Assembly (NCBI GenBank): GCA_019634915.1
Contig: JAHCAN010000011.1
Location: forward strand, 23,399-87,398
Origin: Steroidobacteraceae bacterium
GTDB taxonomy: Bacteria > Pseudomonadota > Gammaproteobacteria > Steroidobacterales > Steroidobacteraceae
Reading direction: 5' to 3'
Length of the DNA stretch: 64,000 nt
Shown: piece by piece, positions 47,210-57,102 of the stretch
Layout: every line of letters begins with the position of its first letter
Numbering within the stretch: position 1 is the first letter of the stretch
Position numbers and translations under genes: made by a program
The notes under the pieces: generated by a model
What the model saw: the letters and a program-made list of their open reading frames with translations, nothing else
Told to the model about the DNA's origin: nothing
Databases searched by the model: none

Positions 47210-48145
47210 ATGAAATCACTCGCATGGTTCCTCGGCCTGATCGCCGCCGGCCTCGTCGCGATCGCGGTACTCGCCTGGCCCGCGTGGCTGCTGGTCGGGC
47301 CTGCCTTCGGCATTCCGTTCCACCGCGTCGCGAGCCGCGTCGCGATGCTCGCGCTGCTCGTCGGCTTCGTGCTGCTCGCACGCCACCTCGGCCTCGCCGA
47401 CCGCGCGAGCCTGGGTTACGGCCTGCCGCGCCGCCGCTTCGTCGCCGAGACCGCGCTCGGCGTCGTGCTCGGCATCGCGACGATGCTGCCGGTGATCGCG
47501 CTGCTGTTCGCGCTCGACCTGCGGGAGCCGAAGGACCTCGCGTCCGGCACCGCGGTCCTGCGCATCGCGCTCGCCGGACTCGGCAGCGGGCTGGTCGTCG
47601 CGCTGATCGAGGAGACTTTCCTGCGCGGCGCGATGTACACCGGCATCGCACGCGAGTCGGGCGCGCGCGCGGCGATCATCGCCACCGCGCTCGTCTACGC
47701 CGCCACGCATTTCATCGGTCGCTACCGGATCGCGGCCGCCGACGTCGACGCCGGCAGCGGCCTCGACATGCTCGCCGGCGCACTCGCCGCGTTCGCGCGA
47801 CCGCTCGGCATCCTCGATGCGTTCCTGTGCCTCGCCGGCGTCGGCGTGCTGCTCGGCCTCGTGCGCCGCTACAGCGGCCACATCGCCGGTTGCATCGGCC
47901 TGCATGCCGGCTGGGTCGGCGTCATCGCGACGGTACGCGAGCTGTCGGTGCGCGGCACCGGCCATCGTTACGAGTGGCTCGTTTCCGGCTACGACGGCGT
48001 GATCGGCTGGCTCGTGCTCGCCTGGATACCGGTGATCGGCTTTGCGCTGGCGCGCTTCTACGCACGGCGCGCAACCGCGAACGCAGCTGCGGCCTCAGTC
48101 CCCGGTGCGGCGGATCAGCGGCGCGAGCCGCGCCAGCCGCTCTAG
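47210..48145 (+). CDS. CPBP family intramembrane metalloprotease
   Basis: Integral membrane protein of the CAAX-protease/bacteriocin-processing (Rce1-like) family. The 311-residue product from ATG 47210 has about eight hydrophobic segments, the EExxxR motif EETFLRG (Glu134, Glu135, Arg139), a second-motif His in VYAATHFIG and a third in CIGLHAGWVGV. Substrate unknown. Its last 51 bases overlap the convergent LON-domain gene. Confidence 0.9.
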   Translation: MKSLAWFLGLIAAGLVAIAVLAWPAWLLVGPAFGIPFHRVASRVAMLALLVGFVLLARHLGLADRASLGYGLPRRRFVAETALGVVLGIATMLPVIALLFALDLREPKDLASGTAVLRIALAGLGSGLVVALIEETFLRGAMYTGIARESGARAAIIATALVYAATHFIGRYRIAAADVDAGSGLDMLAGALAAFARPLGILDAFLCLAGVGVLLGLVRRYSGHIAGCIGLHAGWVGVIATVRELSVRGTGHRYEWLVSGYDGVIGWLVLAWIPVIGFALARFYARRATANAAAASVPGAADQRREPRQPL

Positions 48146-48682
48146 CGGATCGCCGAGTTCGAGGCAGGCCTGCTTTTCCGGCAGGCCGATCGGCAGCAGC
48201 TCCGCGAGCCGCGCACCGACCCAGGCGGCATCGTCACACTGCCGTGGCACATTCGCGTACAGCTCACCGAGTTGCGGCAACACCGTGCGCAGCAGCTCGG
48301 CCAGATGCGCGAGCGACGCCGGCAGCGGAACCTGCGCCTCGGGCGGGAGCCATTCGACTTCGCCGACGTGCAGGCCGTCCGGCGCCTGTCGCCGGCCGAG
48401 CAGCCTGAAGCGGCGCTCGCCGAGGCAGCGCAGTCCGAGCAGGCCGTCCGGCAGCGCGTCGAAATCGACGATGCGCGCGCTCGTGCCGACCGCCGCCGTC
48501 TCGTCGATCGCCCCGGTCTCGTTGCCGGCGCGGATCCACACGACGCCGAAGCTGCCGTGCGCGCGCAGGCAGCGCCGCACCATGTCGATGTAGCGCGTCT
48601 CGAAGACACGCAGCGGCAGCGGGCCGCCGGGGAACAGCACCGTGGCGAGCGGAAACAGCGGCAGTTCCGCGACTTCGCCCAT
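48095..48682 (-). CDS. LON N-terminal (substrate-binding) domain protein
   Basis: Stand-alone PUA-like LON N-terminal domain without ATPase or protease, 195 residues. Start MGEVAELPLFPLATVLFPGGPLPLRVFE at ATG 48682; RYIDMVRRCLRAHGSFGVVWI and GLLGLRCLGERRFRLLGRRQ follow. Such proteins are common in proteobacteria and of unknown function. It lies 2 bp after the ubiX stop and overlaps the CPBP gene at its 3' end. Confidence 0.9.
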   Translation of the reverse strand: MGEVAELPLFPLATVLFPGGPLPLRVFETRYIDMVRRCLRAHGSFGVVWIRAGNETGAIDETAAVGTSARIVDFDALPDGLLGLRCLGERRFRLLGRRQAPDGLHVGEVEWLPPEAQVPLPASLAHLAELLRTVLPQLGELYANVPRQCDDAAWVGARLAELLPIGLPEKQACLELGDPLERLARLAPLIRRTGD

Positions 48683-48684
48683 GC

Positions 48685-49314
48685 TCAGCCGCGCTCGCGC
48701 CCCCAGGGCGGCATCAGCTGCTGCGCGACCCCGAGCTGGTCGAGGATGCGGGCCACGACGAAGTCGACGACCTGGCCGACCCGCTCGGGCCGGTGATAGA
48801 AGCCGGGGTTGGCCGGCAGGATCACGACGCCGAGCCGGGCGAGCTTCAGCATGTTCTCGAGGTGGATCGCCGACAGCGGCGTCTCGCGCGGCACGAGGAT
48901 CAGCCGGCCGCGTTCTTTCAGCACGACGTCGGCCGCGCGCCCGGTCAGATCCTCGCTCGCCCCGCACGCGATCGCCGACAGCGTCGCCATGCTGCACGGA
49001 CACACGACCATCGTGCGCGGCGCGCCGGAACCGCTCGCGAGCGGCGCGGTCCACTCTTCCTCGCCGCATACGCGCAGCTGCCCCGCACGCGCCCCGAAGC
49101 GCTCTGCGAGGAAGCGGGTCGCCTCCGCGGGGCGCGCCGGCACCGCGCAGTCGGCCTCGGTCGCGAGCACGATGTGCGCGGCGCGGCTCAGCGTGACGAA
49201 CACGGTGCGCTGCGCGGCGATGAGGCATTCGAGCAGCCGCAATCCGTACTGCGCGCCGGATGCGCCGGTCATCGCGACCGTGATCGGCGCCTGCGCGTCC
49301 GGGGCGCCGGTCAC
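48685..49314 (-). CDS. ubiX: Flavin prenyltransferase UbiX
   Basis: Makes prenylated FMN, cofactor of the UbiD decarboxylase in ubiquinone synthesis. The 209-residue product starts at GTG 49314 (GTGA overlap with the mpl stop); an ATG 14 codons later is possible. MTGASGAQYGLRLLE binds FMN; VVCPCSMATLSAIACGASEDLTGRAADVVLKE and LVPRETPLSAIHLENMLKLARLG are the typical central blocks. No ubiD is in the window. Confidence 0.95.
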   Translation of the reverse strand: MTGAPDAQAPITVAMTGASGAQYGLRLLECLIAAQRTVFVTLSRAAHIVLATEADCAVPARPAEATRFLAERFGARAGQLRVCGEEEWTAPLASGSGAPRTMVVCPCSMATLSAIACGASEDLTGRAADVVLKERGRLILVPRETPLSAIHLENMLKLARLGVVILPANPGFYHRPERVGQVVDFVVARILDQLGVAQQLMPPWGRERG

Positions 49315-50708
49315 GCCCGCCCGCCCGCCGGCGGCGCGCCGGCGCGCGCGGCGAGCCCGGCCAGCAACTTGTCGTGCAGGCCGCCGAAGCCGCCGTTGCT
49401 CATGACCAGCAGCTGATCGCCGGGCCGCGCCGCCGCGACCAGCGCGGCGGCCAGCGTGCCGACATCGCCGTGCGCGTGCGCCCTGGCGCCGAGCGGCTCC
49501 ATCACGCCCTCCACGTCCCAGCCGAGATCCTGCGGCGCATACAACCACACTTCGTCGGCGCCGGCGAGCGAGGCCGCGAGCGTGTCCTGGTGCACGCCCA
49601 TCCGCATCGTGTTCGAGCGCGGCTCGAGCACGGCGATCACGCGCCCGGCGCCGCCGTGCCGGCGCAGGCCGTCGATCGTGGTCGCGATCGCGGTCGGGTG
49701 ATGCGCGAAATCGTCGTAGACGCGCACGCCGCCGACCTCGCCGCGCAGCTCCATGCGCCGGCGGATGCCCGCGAAGGCGCCGAGTGCCTCCGCCGCCACC
49801 GGTACCGGCACGCCGGCATGGCGCGCCGCGGCGATCGCCGCGAGCGCATTGTCGACGTTGTGCGCGCCGAACTGAGACCACTCGACGCGCGCGAGCACCT
49901 GGCCGTGTTCGAGCACCTCGAAACGCGAGTCGTCGTTGCCGGCGAGGCGAGCGCTCCACTGCGCGCCATCGCCGCCACCGCGCGCGAAGCCCTCGCACGG
50001 CGTCCAGCAGCCCATCGCGAGGGTCGCCGCGAGTTCCCGGTCGGCCGCATTGACGACGATCCGGCCGCTGCCCGGCACGGTGCGCACGAGGTGGTGGAAC
50101 TGGCGCCGGATCGATCCGAGGTCGGGGTAGATGTCGGCGTGGTCGTACTCGAGGTTGTTCAGCACGAGCGTGCGCGGGCGGTAGTGCACGAACTTCGCGC
50201 GCTTGTCGAAGAACGCCGTGTCGTACTCGTCGGCCTCGATCACGAAGAACGGCGCCGCGCCGAGGCGCGCCGACAGGCCGAAGTTGCCCGGCAGGCCGCC
50301 GATCAGGAAGCCGGGCGACAGCCCCGCGTACTCGAGGATCCACGCGAGCATGCTCGAGGTGGTCGTCTTGCCGTGCGTGCCGGCGACCGCGAGCACCCAG
50401 CGGCCGTCGAGCACCGACTTCGCGAGCCACTCGGGCCCCGACTGGTACGGCAGGCCGCGGTCGAGCACGGCCTCGATCACCGGCACGCCGCGCGTCATCA
50501 CGTTGCCGATCACGACCATGTCGGGTTTCGGCTCGAGCTGCGCGGCGTCGTAGCCCGGCACGATGTCGATGCCGAGCGCGGCGAGCTGCGTGCTCATCGG
50601 CGGATAGACGTTGCGGTCGGAGCCGGTGACACGATGGCCGGCCGCCTTCGCGATCGCCGCGATGCCGGCCATGAAGGTGCCGCAGATACCGAGGATGTGG
50701 ACGTGCAT
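49311..50708 (-). CDS. mpl: UDP-MurNAc tripeptide ligase Mpl (peptidoglycan recycling)
   Basis: Attaches recycled L-Ala-D-Glu-DAP to UDP-MurNAc. The 465-residue protein starts MHVHILGICGTFMAGIAAIAKAAGH at ATG 50708, sharing one base with the upstream stop. It has the nucleotide loop VAGTHGKTTTSSML (about 109-122), VIEADEYDTAFFDKRAKF, NLEYDHADIYPDL and the C-terminal VYDDFAHHPTAIATTI with LEPRSNTM. Full length for Mpl, distinguished from MurC by the FFDKR..HY blocks. Confidence 0.96.
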   Translation of the reverse strand: MHVHILGICGTFMAGIAAIAKAAGHRVTGSDRNVYPPMSTQLAALGIDIVPGYDAAQLEPKPDMVVIGNVMTRGVPVIEAVLDRGLPYQSGPEWLAKSVLDGRWVLAVAGTHGKTTTSSMLAWILEYAGLSPGFLIGGLPGNFGLSARLGAAPFFVIEADEYDTAFFDKRAKFVHYRPRTLVLNNLEYDHADIYPDLGSIRRQFHHLVRTVPGSGRIVVNAADRELAATLAMGCWTPCEGFARGGGDGAQWSARLAGNDDSRFEVLEHGQVLARVEWSQFGAHNVDNALAAIAAARHAGVPVPVAAEALGAFAGIRRRMELRGEVGGVRVYDDFAHHPTAIATTIDGLRRHGGAGRVIAVLEPRSNTMRMGVHQDTLAASLAGADEVWLYAPQDLGWDVEGVMEPLGARAHAHGDVGTLAAALVAAARPGDQLLVMSNGGFGGLHDKLLAGLAARAGAPPAGGRA

Positions 50709-51232
50709 CAGGAGGCGGCCACCGGCGGGAACAGGCCGAGCAGCAGCAGCTGGCCGACGAAGGTCTGCAGCAGCACGATGCCGACGCAGACGGCCATCGG
50801 CTGCTCGAGCGCCGAGCGCAGGATGCGGCCGTTCGCCGCGATCACCCACGCGAGCATGCCGAGCCCGGCGAGCGCGACCGGCACGAGCCACAGCTCGTCT
50901 TCCTGGAAGCGGCCCGCGAGCCAGGCCGTCGCGATCCAGATCGGCGCGAGCACGGTCTGGTAGCCGAACACCGCGGTCGTCGTCTGCAGGAAGCGCTCGC
51001 GCCGCGAGAACACGCGCATCAGCAGCACGTACCAGGCGAGCGTGAACACGACGTCGACGACGAGATGCATGTGCCAGGGCCCGGGGATCGGCGGCAGCAC
51101 GAGGCTCACGGCGAAGTTCACGAGGAAATAGGCGACCACCGTCGCGGCGAGCAGGAACGACGAGGCGGGCAGCTCCTCGGGGCCACGGCGCAGCAGCGCG
51201 ATGTCGGCATACAGGCGCGCGAGATTCAGCAT
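50708..51232 (-). CDS. Small integral membrane protein, unknown function
   Basis: A 174-residue protein starting MLNLARLYADIALLRRGPEELPASS at ATG 51232, with about five hydrophobic segments: LLAATVVAYFLVNFAVSLVL, VVDVVFTLAWYVLLM, TAVFGYQTVLAPIWIATAWL, LVPVALAGLGMLAWVIAA and MAVCVGIVLLQTFVGQLLLL. It resembles compact YIP1-like membrane proteins but I cannot assign a family firmly. It overlaps mpl by one base. Confidence 0.75.
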   Translation of the reverse strand: MLNLARLYADIALLRRGPEELPASSFLLAATVVAYFLVNFAVSLVLPPIPGPWHMHLVVDVVFTLAWYVLLMRVFSRRERFLQTTTAVFGYQTVLAPIWIATAWLAGRFQEDELWLVPVALAGLGMLAWVIAANGRILRSALEQPMAVCVGIVLLQTFVGQLLLLGLFPPVAAS

Positions 51233-51333
51233 CCCGCGCGCGCCTTCCGGGCTCGTGTTTCGGCTCGCATAATGCGGGCCCGATTGTACGGGAGTCTCCG
51301 GGCCCCTTCCGCATCTGCACCACCGGGCGAAAA

Positions 51334-52575
51334 ATGCACACTGAATCCTCTGCCGCGCTGATCCACGAGCCGGCCGCGCTTGACGGGCTCGCGGCCGAGC
51401 TCGCCGCCGCGCCGGCGATCGGCCTCGATACCGAGTTCCTGCGCGAGCGCACCTACCGCGCGCAACTGTGCCTGCTGCAGGCCGCGACACCCGGCCGCGC
51501 GGTCTGCATCGACCCGCTCGCCCTCGACTCGCTCGCGCCGCTCGCCGCGGCCTTCGGCGCCGGCGGGCCGGTCAAGGTGCTGCACGCCGCGCGCCAGGAC
51601 CTCGAAGTGCTGTGGATCGCGACCGGGCGCGTGAGCCCGCTGTTCGACACGCAGGTGGCCGCGGCGCTCGCCGGATTCCCGGCGCAGGTCGGCTACGCCG
51701 AACTCGTCCGCCAGCTGCTCGGGCACGAGCTCGCGAAGGCCCACACGCGCACCGACTGGTCGCGCCGCCCGCTGAGCGCGGCGCAGCTCGAGTACGCGCT
51801 CGACGACGTGCGCTACCTGCTGCCGCTGCGCGACGCCCTGCTCGAGCGCCTCGACCGGCTCGGCAGGAGCGCCTGGCTCGCCGAGGAACTGGATTCGCTC
51901 GCCGACCCCGCGGCCTTCGAAGTGGACCCGGACGAAGCCTGGCGCCGGCTGAAGGGCGTGCAGGCGCTCGATCCGGGCCGGCAGCGACTCGCGAAATCGC
52001 TGGCGGCCTGGCGCGAGCGGCGCGCGATCGACCGCAACCGCCCGCGCGGCTGGATCCTCGATGACGCCTCGCTGAAGGAGATCGTCGCGAGCGTGCCGCG
52101 CGATGCCGCCGGGCTCGCTGCGGTGGAAGGCCTGCCGGCCGGCGTCGCGCAGCGTTCGGGCGCCGAGCTGCTCGAACTCGTGCGCGCCGCGGCGATCGAC
52201 GATCCGCCGCCACCGCTGCCGCGCCGCGCCCGCCCCGACCCCGAGTGGACGGCGGCCGTGAAACGGCTCGGGGAAGTGACCCGCGAGGCGGCCGCCGCGG
52301 CGGACATCAGCGCGGAAGTGCTCGCGCCGCGCCGCGAGCTCGAGCGGCTCGCCGCGGGCGAGCGGGAGGTCGGGGTGCTGCGCGGCTGGCGGCGCGGCGT
52401 GGTCGGGGAGCGGCTGCTCGAGGCGCTGCGGGTCGTTGGCCCCGCGCTACCGGCCTGCTCGCTGACTTCGATCTGCGCGTCGCCGCGCTCGGCGAGCGCG
52501 GCCTCGAGCCGGTGCGTGACTTCGTCCATGTCGGCGTCGGCGTCGATCATGCGCAGCAGGCCCTGCGCGGTGTAA
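51334..52575 (+). CDS. rnd: Ribonuclease D, with a C-terminal overrun antisense to adk
   Basis: DEDD-type 3'-5' exoribonuclease for tRNA and small RNA 3' maturation. Exo motifs are IGLDTEFLRERTY (about 28-40), the HAARQDLEVL block (about 83-93) and ALDDVRYLLPL with the Tyr of motif III (about 155-165). The HRDC domain spans about 205-280. Similarity to RNase D ends near LLEALR (about residue 368, 52437); the frame then continues 45 residues with low-complexity sequence that is antisense to adk before TAA at 52573. Either the stop is truly late or the 3' junction is damaged. Confidence 0.88.
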   Translation: MHTESSAALIHEPAALDGLAAELAAAPAIGLDTEFLRERTYRAQLCLLQAATPGRAVCIDPLALDSLAPLAAAFGAGGPVKVLHAARQDLEVLWIATGRVSPLFDTQVAAALAGFPAQVGYAELVRQLLGHELAKAHTRTDWSRRPLSAAQLEYALDDVRYLLPLRDALLERLDRLGRSAWLAEELDSLADPAAFEVDPDEAWRRLKGVQALDPGRQRLAKSLAAWRERRAIDRNRPRGWILDDASLKEIVASVPRDAAGLAAVEGLPAGVAQRSGAELLELVRAAAIDDPPPPLPRRARPDPEWTAAVKRLGEVTREAAAAADISAEVLAPRRELERLAAGEREVGVLRGWRRGVVGERLLEALRVVGPALPACSLTSICASPRSASAASSRCVTSSMSASASIMRSRPCAV

Positions 52576-53123
52576 TGCGCGATCAGCGGGCGGGTCTGCT
52601 CGTCGTAAACCTCGAGGCGCCTCGCGACCGTGGCCTCGGCATCGTCGGGGCGCTGCACGAGGTGCGGTGCCGCGCAGCAGCCGCCGGGCGGCGGCGGCGC
52701 GGTGTGGATGTTGAACACGCGGCCGCAGTTCGTGCAGCTGCGGCGGCCGGAGATGCGCTGCACGAGCTTCGCGTAATCGACGTCCATCAGCACCACGGCA
52801 TCGAGCGGGGTGCCGAGCTCCCCGAGCAGCGCCGCGAGACCCTCGGCCTGCGCGATCGTGCGCGGGAAGCCGTCGAGGATGAAGCCCTGGCGCGCGTCGG
52901 GCTGCGCGAGGCGCTCGCGGATGATGCCGAGCATCGTCGCGTCATCGACCAGCTTGCCGGCCTCCATGATCGACCTGGCGCGCACGCCGAGCGGCGTGCC
53001 GGCCTTGACGGCCGCGCGCAGCAGATCGCCGGTGGAGATCTGCGGCACGCCGTGACGCTCGACCAGCCGCTGGGACTGCGTGCCCTTGCCCGAGCCGGGC
53101 GCGCCGAGTAAGACGATACGCAT
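51813..53123 (-). CDS. adk: Adenylate kinase with a long frame overrun
   Basis: AMP plus ATP to two ADP. ATG 53123 has AGGA five bases upstream. Residues 1-220 are a complete long-form enzyme: P-loop GAPGSGKGTQ (7-16), TGDLLRAAVK, GFILDGFPRT (80-89), a LID with Cys130-x2-Cys133 and Cys149-Cys150 (atypical spacing for a zinc LID), DAEATVARRLEVYDEQTRPL and RLEAALAERG. No stop follows; the frame stays open to 51813, giving 436 codons, the last 210 or so Ser/Arg-rich and antisense to rnd. The functional protein presumably ends near 52,445-52,460. Confidence 0.85.
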   Translation of the reverse strand: MRIVLLGAPGSGKGTQSQRLVERHGVPQISTGDLLRAAVKAGTPLGVRARSIMEAGKLVDDATMLGIIRERLAQPDARQGFILDGFPRTIAQAEGLAALLGELGTPLDAVVLMDVDYAKLVQRISGRRSCTNCGRVFNIHTAPPPPGGCCAAPHLVQRPDDAEATVARRLEVYDEQTRPLIAHYTAQGLLRMIDADADMDEVTHRLEAALAERGDAQIEVSEQAGSAGPTTRSASSSRSPTTPRRQPRSTPTSRSPAASRSSSRRGASTSALMSAAAAASRVTSPSRFTAAVHSGSGRARRGSGGGGSSIAAARTSSSSSAPERCATPAGRPSTAASPAASRGTLATISFSEASSRIQPRGRLRSIARRSRQAASDFASRCRPGSSACTPFSRRQASSGSTSKAAGSASESSSSASQALLPSRSRRSSRASRSGSR

Positions 53124-53214
53124 GCGTTCCTGAAAGCCTGAACCGGACCCCGTGGAAGCCGCGCACACTACCGGGCGATCCTGCCGCGGTCAAATGAGCT
53201 ATCCTTCCGAAAAT

Positions 53215-54486
53215 ATGCAAAAACCCGGCAAAAAGAACGCGCTGTACGCGCAATCGGGCGGGGTCACCGCTGTCATCAACGCCTCCGCCGCGGGCGTGAT
53301 CGACGCCTGCCGCCGGCACCGCTCGCGCATCGGCAAGCTGTACGCCGGGCGCGACGGCATCGTCGGGGCGCTGACCGAGGACCTGATCGACATCTCGAAG
53401 GAAAACCCGGCGACGCTGCGCGGCCTGCGCCACACGCCCGCCGGTGCCTTCGGCTCGGCCCGCTTCAAGCTGAAGGGCATCGAGCAGAACCGCGCCGAGT
53501 ACGAACGGCTGATCGAGGTCTTCAGGGCGCACGACATCGGCTATTTCTTCTACAACGGCGGCGGCGATTCGATGGACACGGCGCTCAAGCTGTCGCAGAT
53601 CGGCAGCGAGCTCGGCTACCCGCTCGTCTGCGTCGGCGTGCCGAAGACCGTCGACAACGACCTGCCGCTGACCGACTGCTGCCCCGGCTTCGGCTCGGTC
53701 GCGAAGTACGTCGCGGTCTCGACGCGGGAGGCGGCGCTCGACGTCGCGTCGATGGCGCGCACGTCGACGAAGGTGTTCGTGCTCGAGGTGATGGGGCGAC
53801 ACGCCGGCTGGATCGCCGCCGCGGGCGGCCTCGCCGGCCGCAAGGCGGGCGAGCCGCCGCACGTGATCCTGTTCCCGGAGATCGCGTTCGACCAGGCGCA
53901 CTTCCTCGCGCGCGTGCAGCAGTGCGTGACCGACTACGGCTACTGCGTGATCGTCGTGTCGGAAGGCACGCACGACGCGGACGGCCGCTTCCTCGCCGAT
54001 GCCGGCACCCGCGATGCGTTCGGGCATACGCAGCTCGGCGGCGTCGGCCCGCTGATCGCGAACATGGTGCGCGAGCACCTCGGCTACAAGTATCACTGGG
54101 CGGTCGCCGATTACCTGCAGCGCGCCGCGCGCCACATCGCCTCGAAGACCGACGTCGCGCAGGCCTACGCGGTCGGCAAGGCGGCGGTCGAATTCGCGCT
54201 CGCCGGCGAGAACGCCGTGATGGCCGCGATCGTGCGCAAGTCCTCCAGGCCCTACCGATGGGCGGTGAAGGCCGTGCCGCTCGCGCAGGTCGCGAACGTC
54301 GAGCGCAAGATGCCGCGTGATTACATCACGCCGGACGGCTTCGGCATCACCGCGGCCTGCCGGCGCTATCTCGCGCCGCTGATCGCCGGCGAGGACTATC
54401 CGCCGTACCGCGACGGCCTGCCGGACTACGTGCGTATCAAGGGCGCGCGCGTCAGGCGCAAGCTCGCGACCGGCTGGAAGCTGTAG
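53215..54486 (+). CDS. pfp: Pyrophosphate-dependent 6-phosphofructokinase
   Basis: Reversible PPi-linked phosphorylation of fructose 6-phosphate. From ATG 53215 the 423-residue protein opens KKNALYAQSGGVTAVINASAAG. The nucleotide/PPi site is GGGDSMDTA (GGDS rather than GGDG) and VPKTVDNDLPLTDCCPGFGSV carries the Lys typical of PPi enzymes; VLEVMGRHAGWIAAAGGLA and VVSEGTHDADG follow. An ATG at 53194 is an alternative start. It sits two genes from hppA, suggesting shared PPi metabolism. Confidence 0.92.
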   Translation: MQKPGKKNALYAQSGGVTAVINASAAGVIDACRRHRSRIGKLYAGRDGIVGALTEDLIDISKENPATLRGLRHTPAGAFGSARFKLKGIEQNRAEYERLIEVFRAHDIGYFFYNGGGDSMDTALKLSQIGSELGYPLVCVGVPKTVDNDLPLTDCCPGFGSVAKYVAVSTREAALDVASMARTSTKVFVLEVMGRHAGWIAAAGGLAGRKAGEPPHVILFPEIAFDQAHFLARVQQCVTDYGYCVIVVSEGTHDADGRFLADAGTRDAFGHTQLGGVGPLIANMVREHLGYKYHWAVADYLQRAARHIASKTDVAQAYAVGKAAVEFALAGENAVMAAIVRKSSRPYRWAVKAVPLAQVANVERKMPRDYITPDGFGITAACRRYLAPLIAGEDYPPYRDGLPDYVRIKGARVRRKLATGWKL

Positions 54487-54505
54487 GCCGCGAGCCACGC
54501 CGGCG

Positions 54506-54931
54506 ATGAACGCGCTGTCACCCGCCGCGATGCTGATGCCGATGGTCGCGATGGCGGGCCTCACGTTCATCGTCTGGGCACGCATGTACGTCGAGCGTAT
54601 CGGCGAGATGCGCGAGCGGCGCATCCACCCGCAGTCGATCGCGACGTCGCGCGAGATCGCGGCCACGCTGACGCGCACGCAGGCCGCCGACAACCTGCGC
54701 AACCTGTTCGAGATGCCGGTGCTGTTCTACGCGCTGTGCCTCGCGGTCGTCTCGGTCGGGGTCACGAGCCCGTTCCTCGTCAACGGCGCGTGGGCCTTCG
54801 TCGTGCTGCGGGCCGTGCACTCGCTGATCCAGTGCACGACCAACCGCGTGAAGCACCGTTTCCTCACTTATGTCGCCAGCTCGCTGCTGCTCGCCGTGCT
54901 GTGGGCGGCATTCCTCGTCCGTGTGCTATGA
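54506..54931 (+). CDS. MAPEG family membrane protein
   Basis: Four-helix membrane protein of the MAPEG superfamily, 141 residues. Hydrophobic segments are about 8-26, 70-90 (VLFYALCLAVVSVGVTSPFLV), 94-110 and 120-140; the family motif RTQAADNLRNLFEMPVLFYAL and RAVHSLIQCTTNRVKHRF are clear. Bacterial members' substrates are unknown. It lies between pfp and hppA; its last codons contain TATGAT, a possible -10 for hppA. Confidence 0.88.
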   Translation: MNALSPAAMLMPMVAMAGLTFIVWARMYVERIGEMRERRIHPQSIATSREIAATLTRTQAADNLRNLFEMPVLFYALCLAVVSVGVTSPFLVNGAWAFVVLRAVHSLIQCTTNRVKHRFLTYVASSLLLAVLWAAFLVRVL

Positions 54932-55025
54932 TCCGCGGCCTTTCGGAGGGGGCCGCCGCGCCGCGCGCCGGCCGCCAGAACATACATAACATATTGATTT
55001 TCAATTGATTGCTGGAGGTCTCCCG

Positions 55026-57074
<2,049 letters not shown>

Positions 57075-57102
57075 GGCCGCGGTAGGGCACCGGAGGTCAG
57101 AC

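Noticed and set aside
52437-52465. A single sequencing indel explaining both the adk and rnd overruns.
   Set aside because: The out-of-frame stops nearby need opposite corrections (one base added for adk, one removed for rnd), so one indel cannot restore both.
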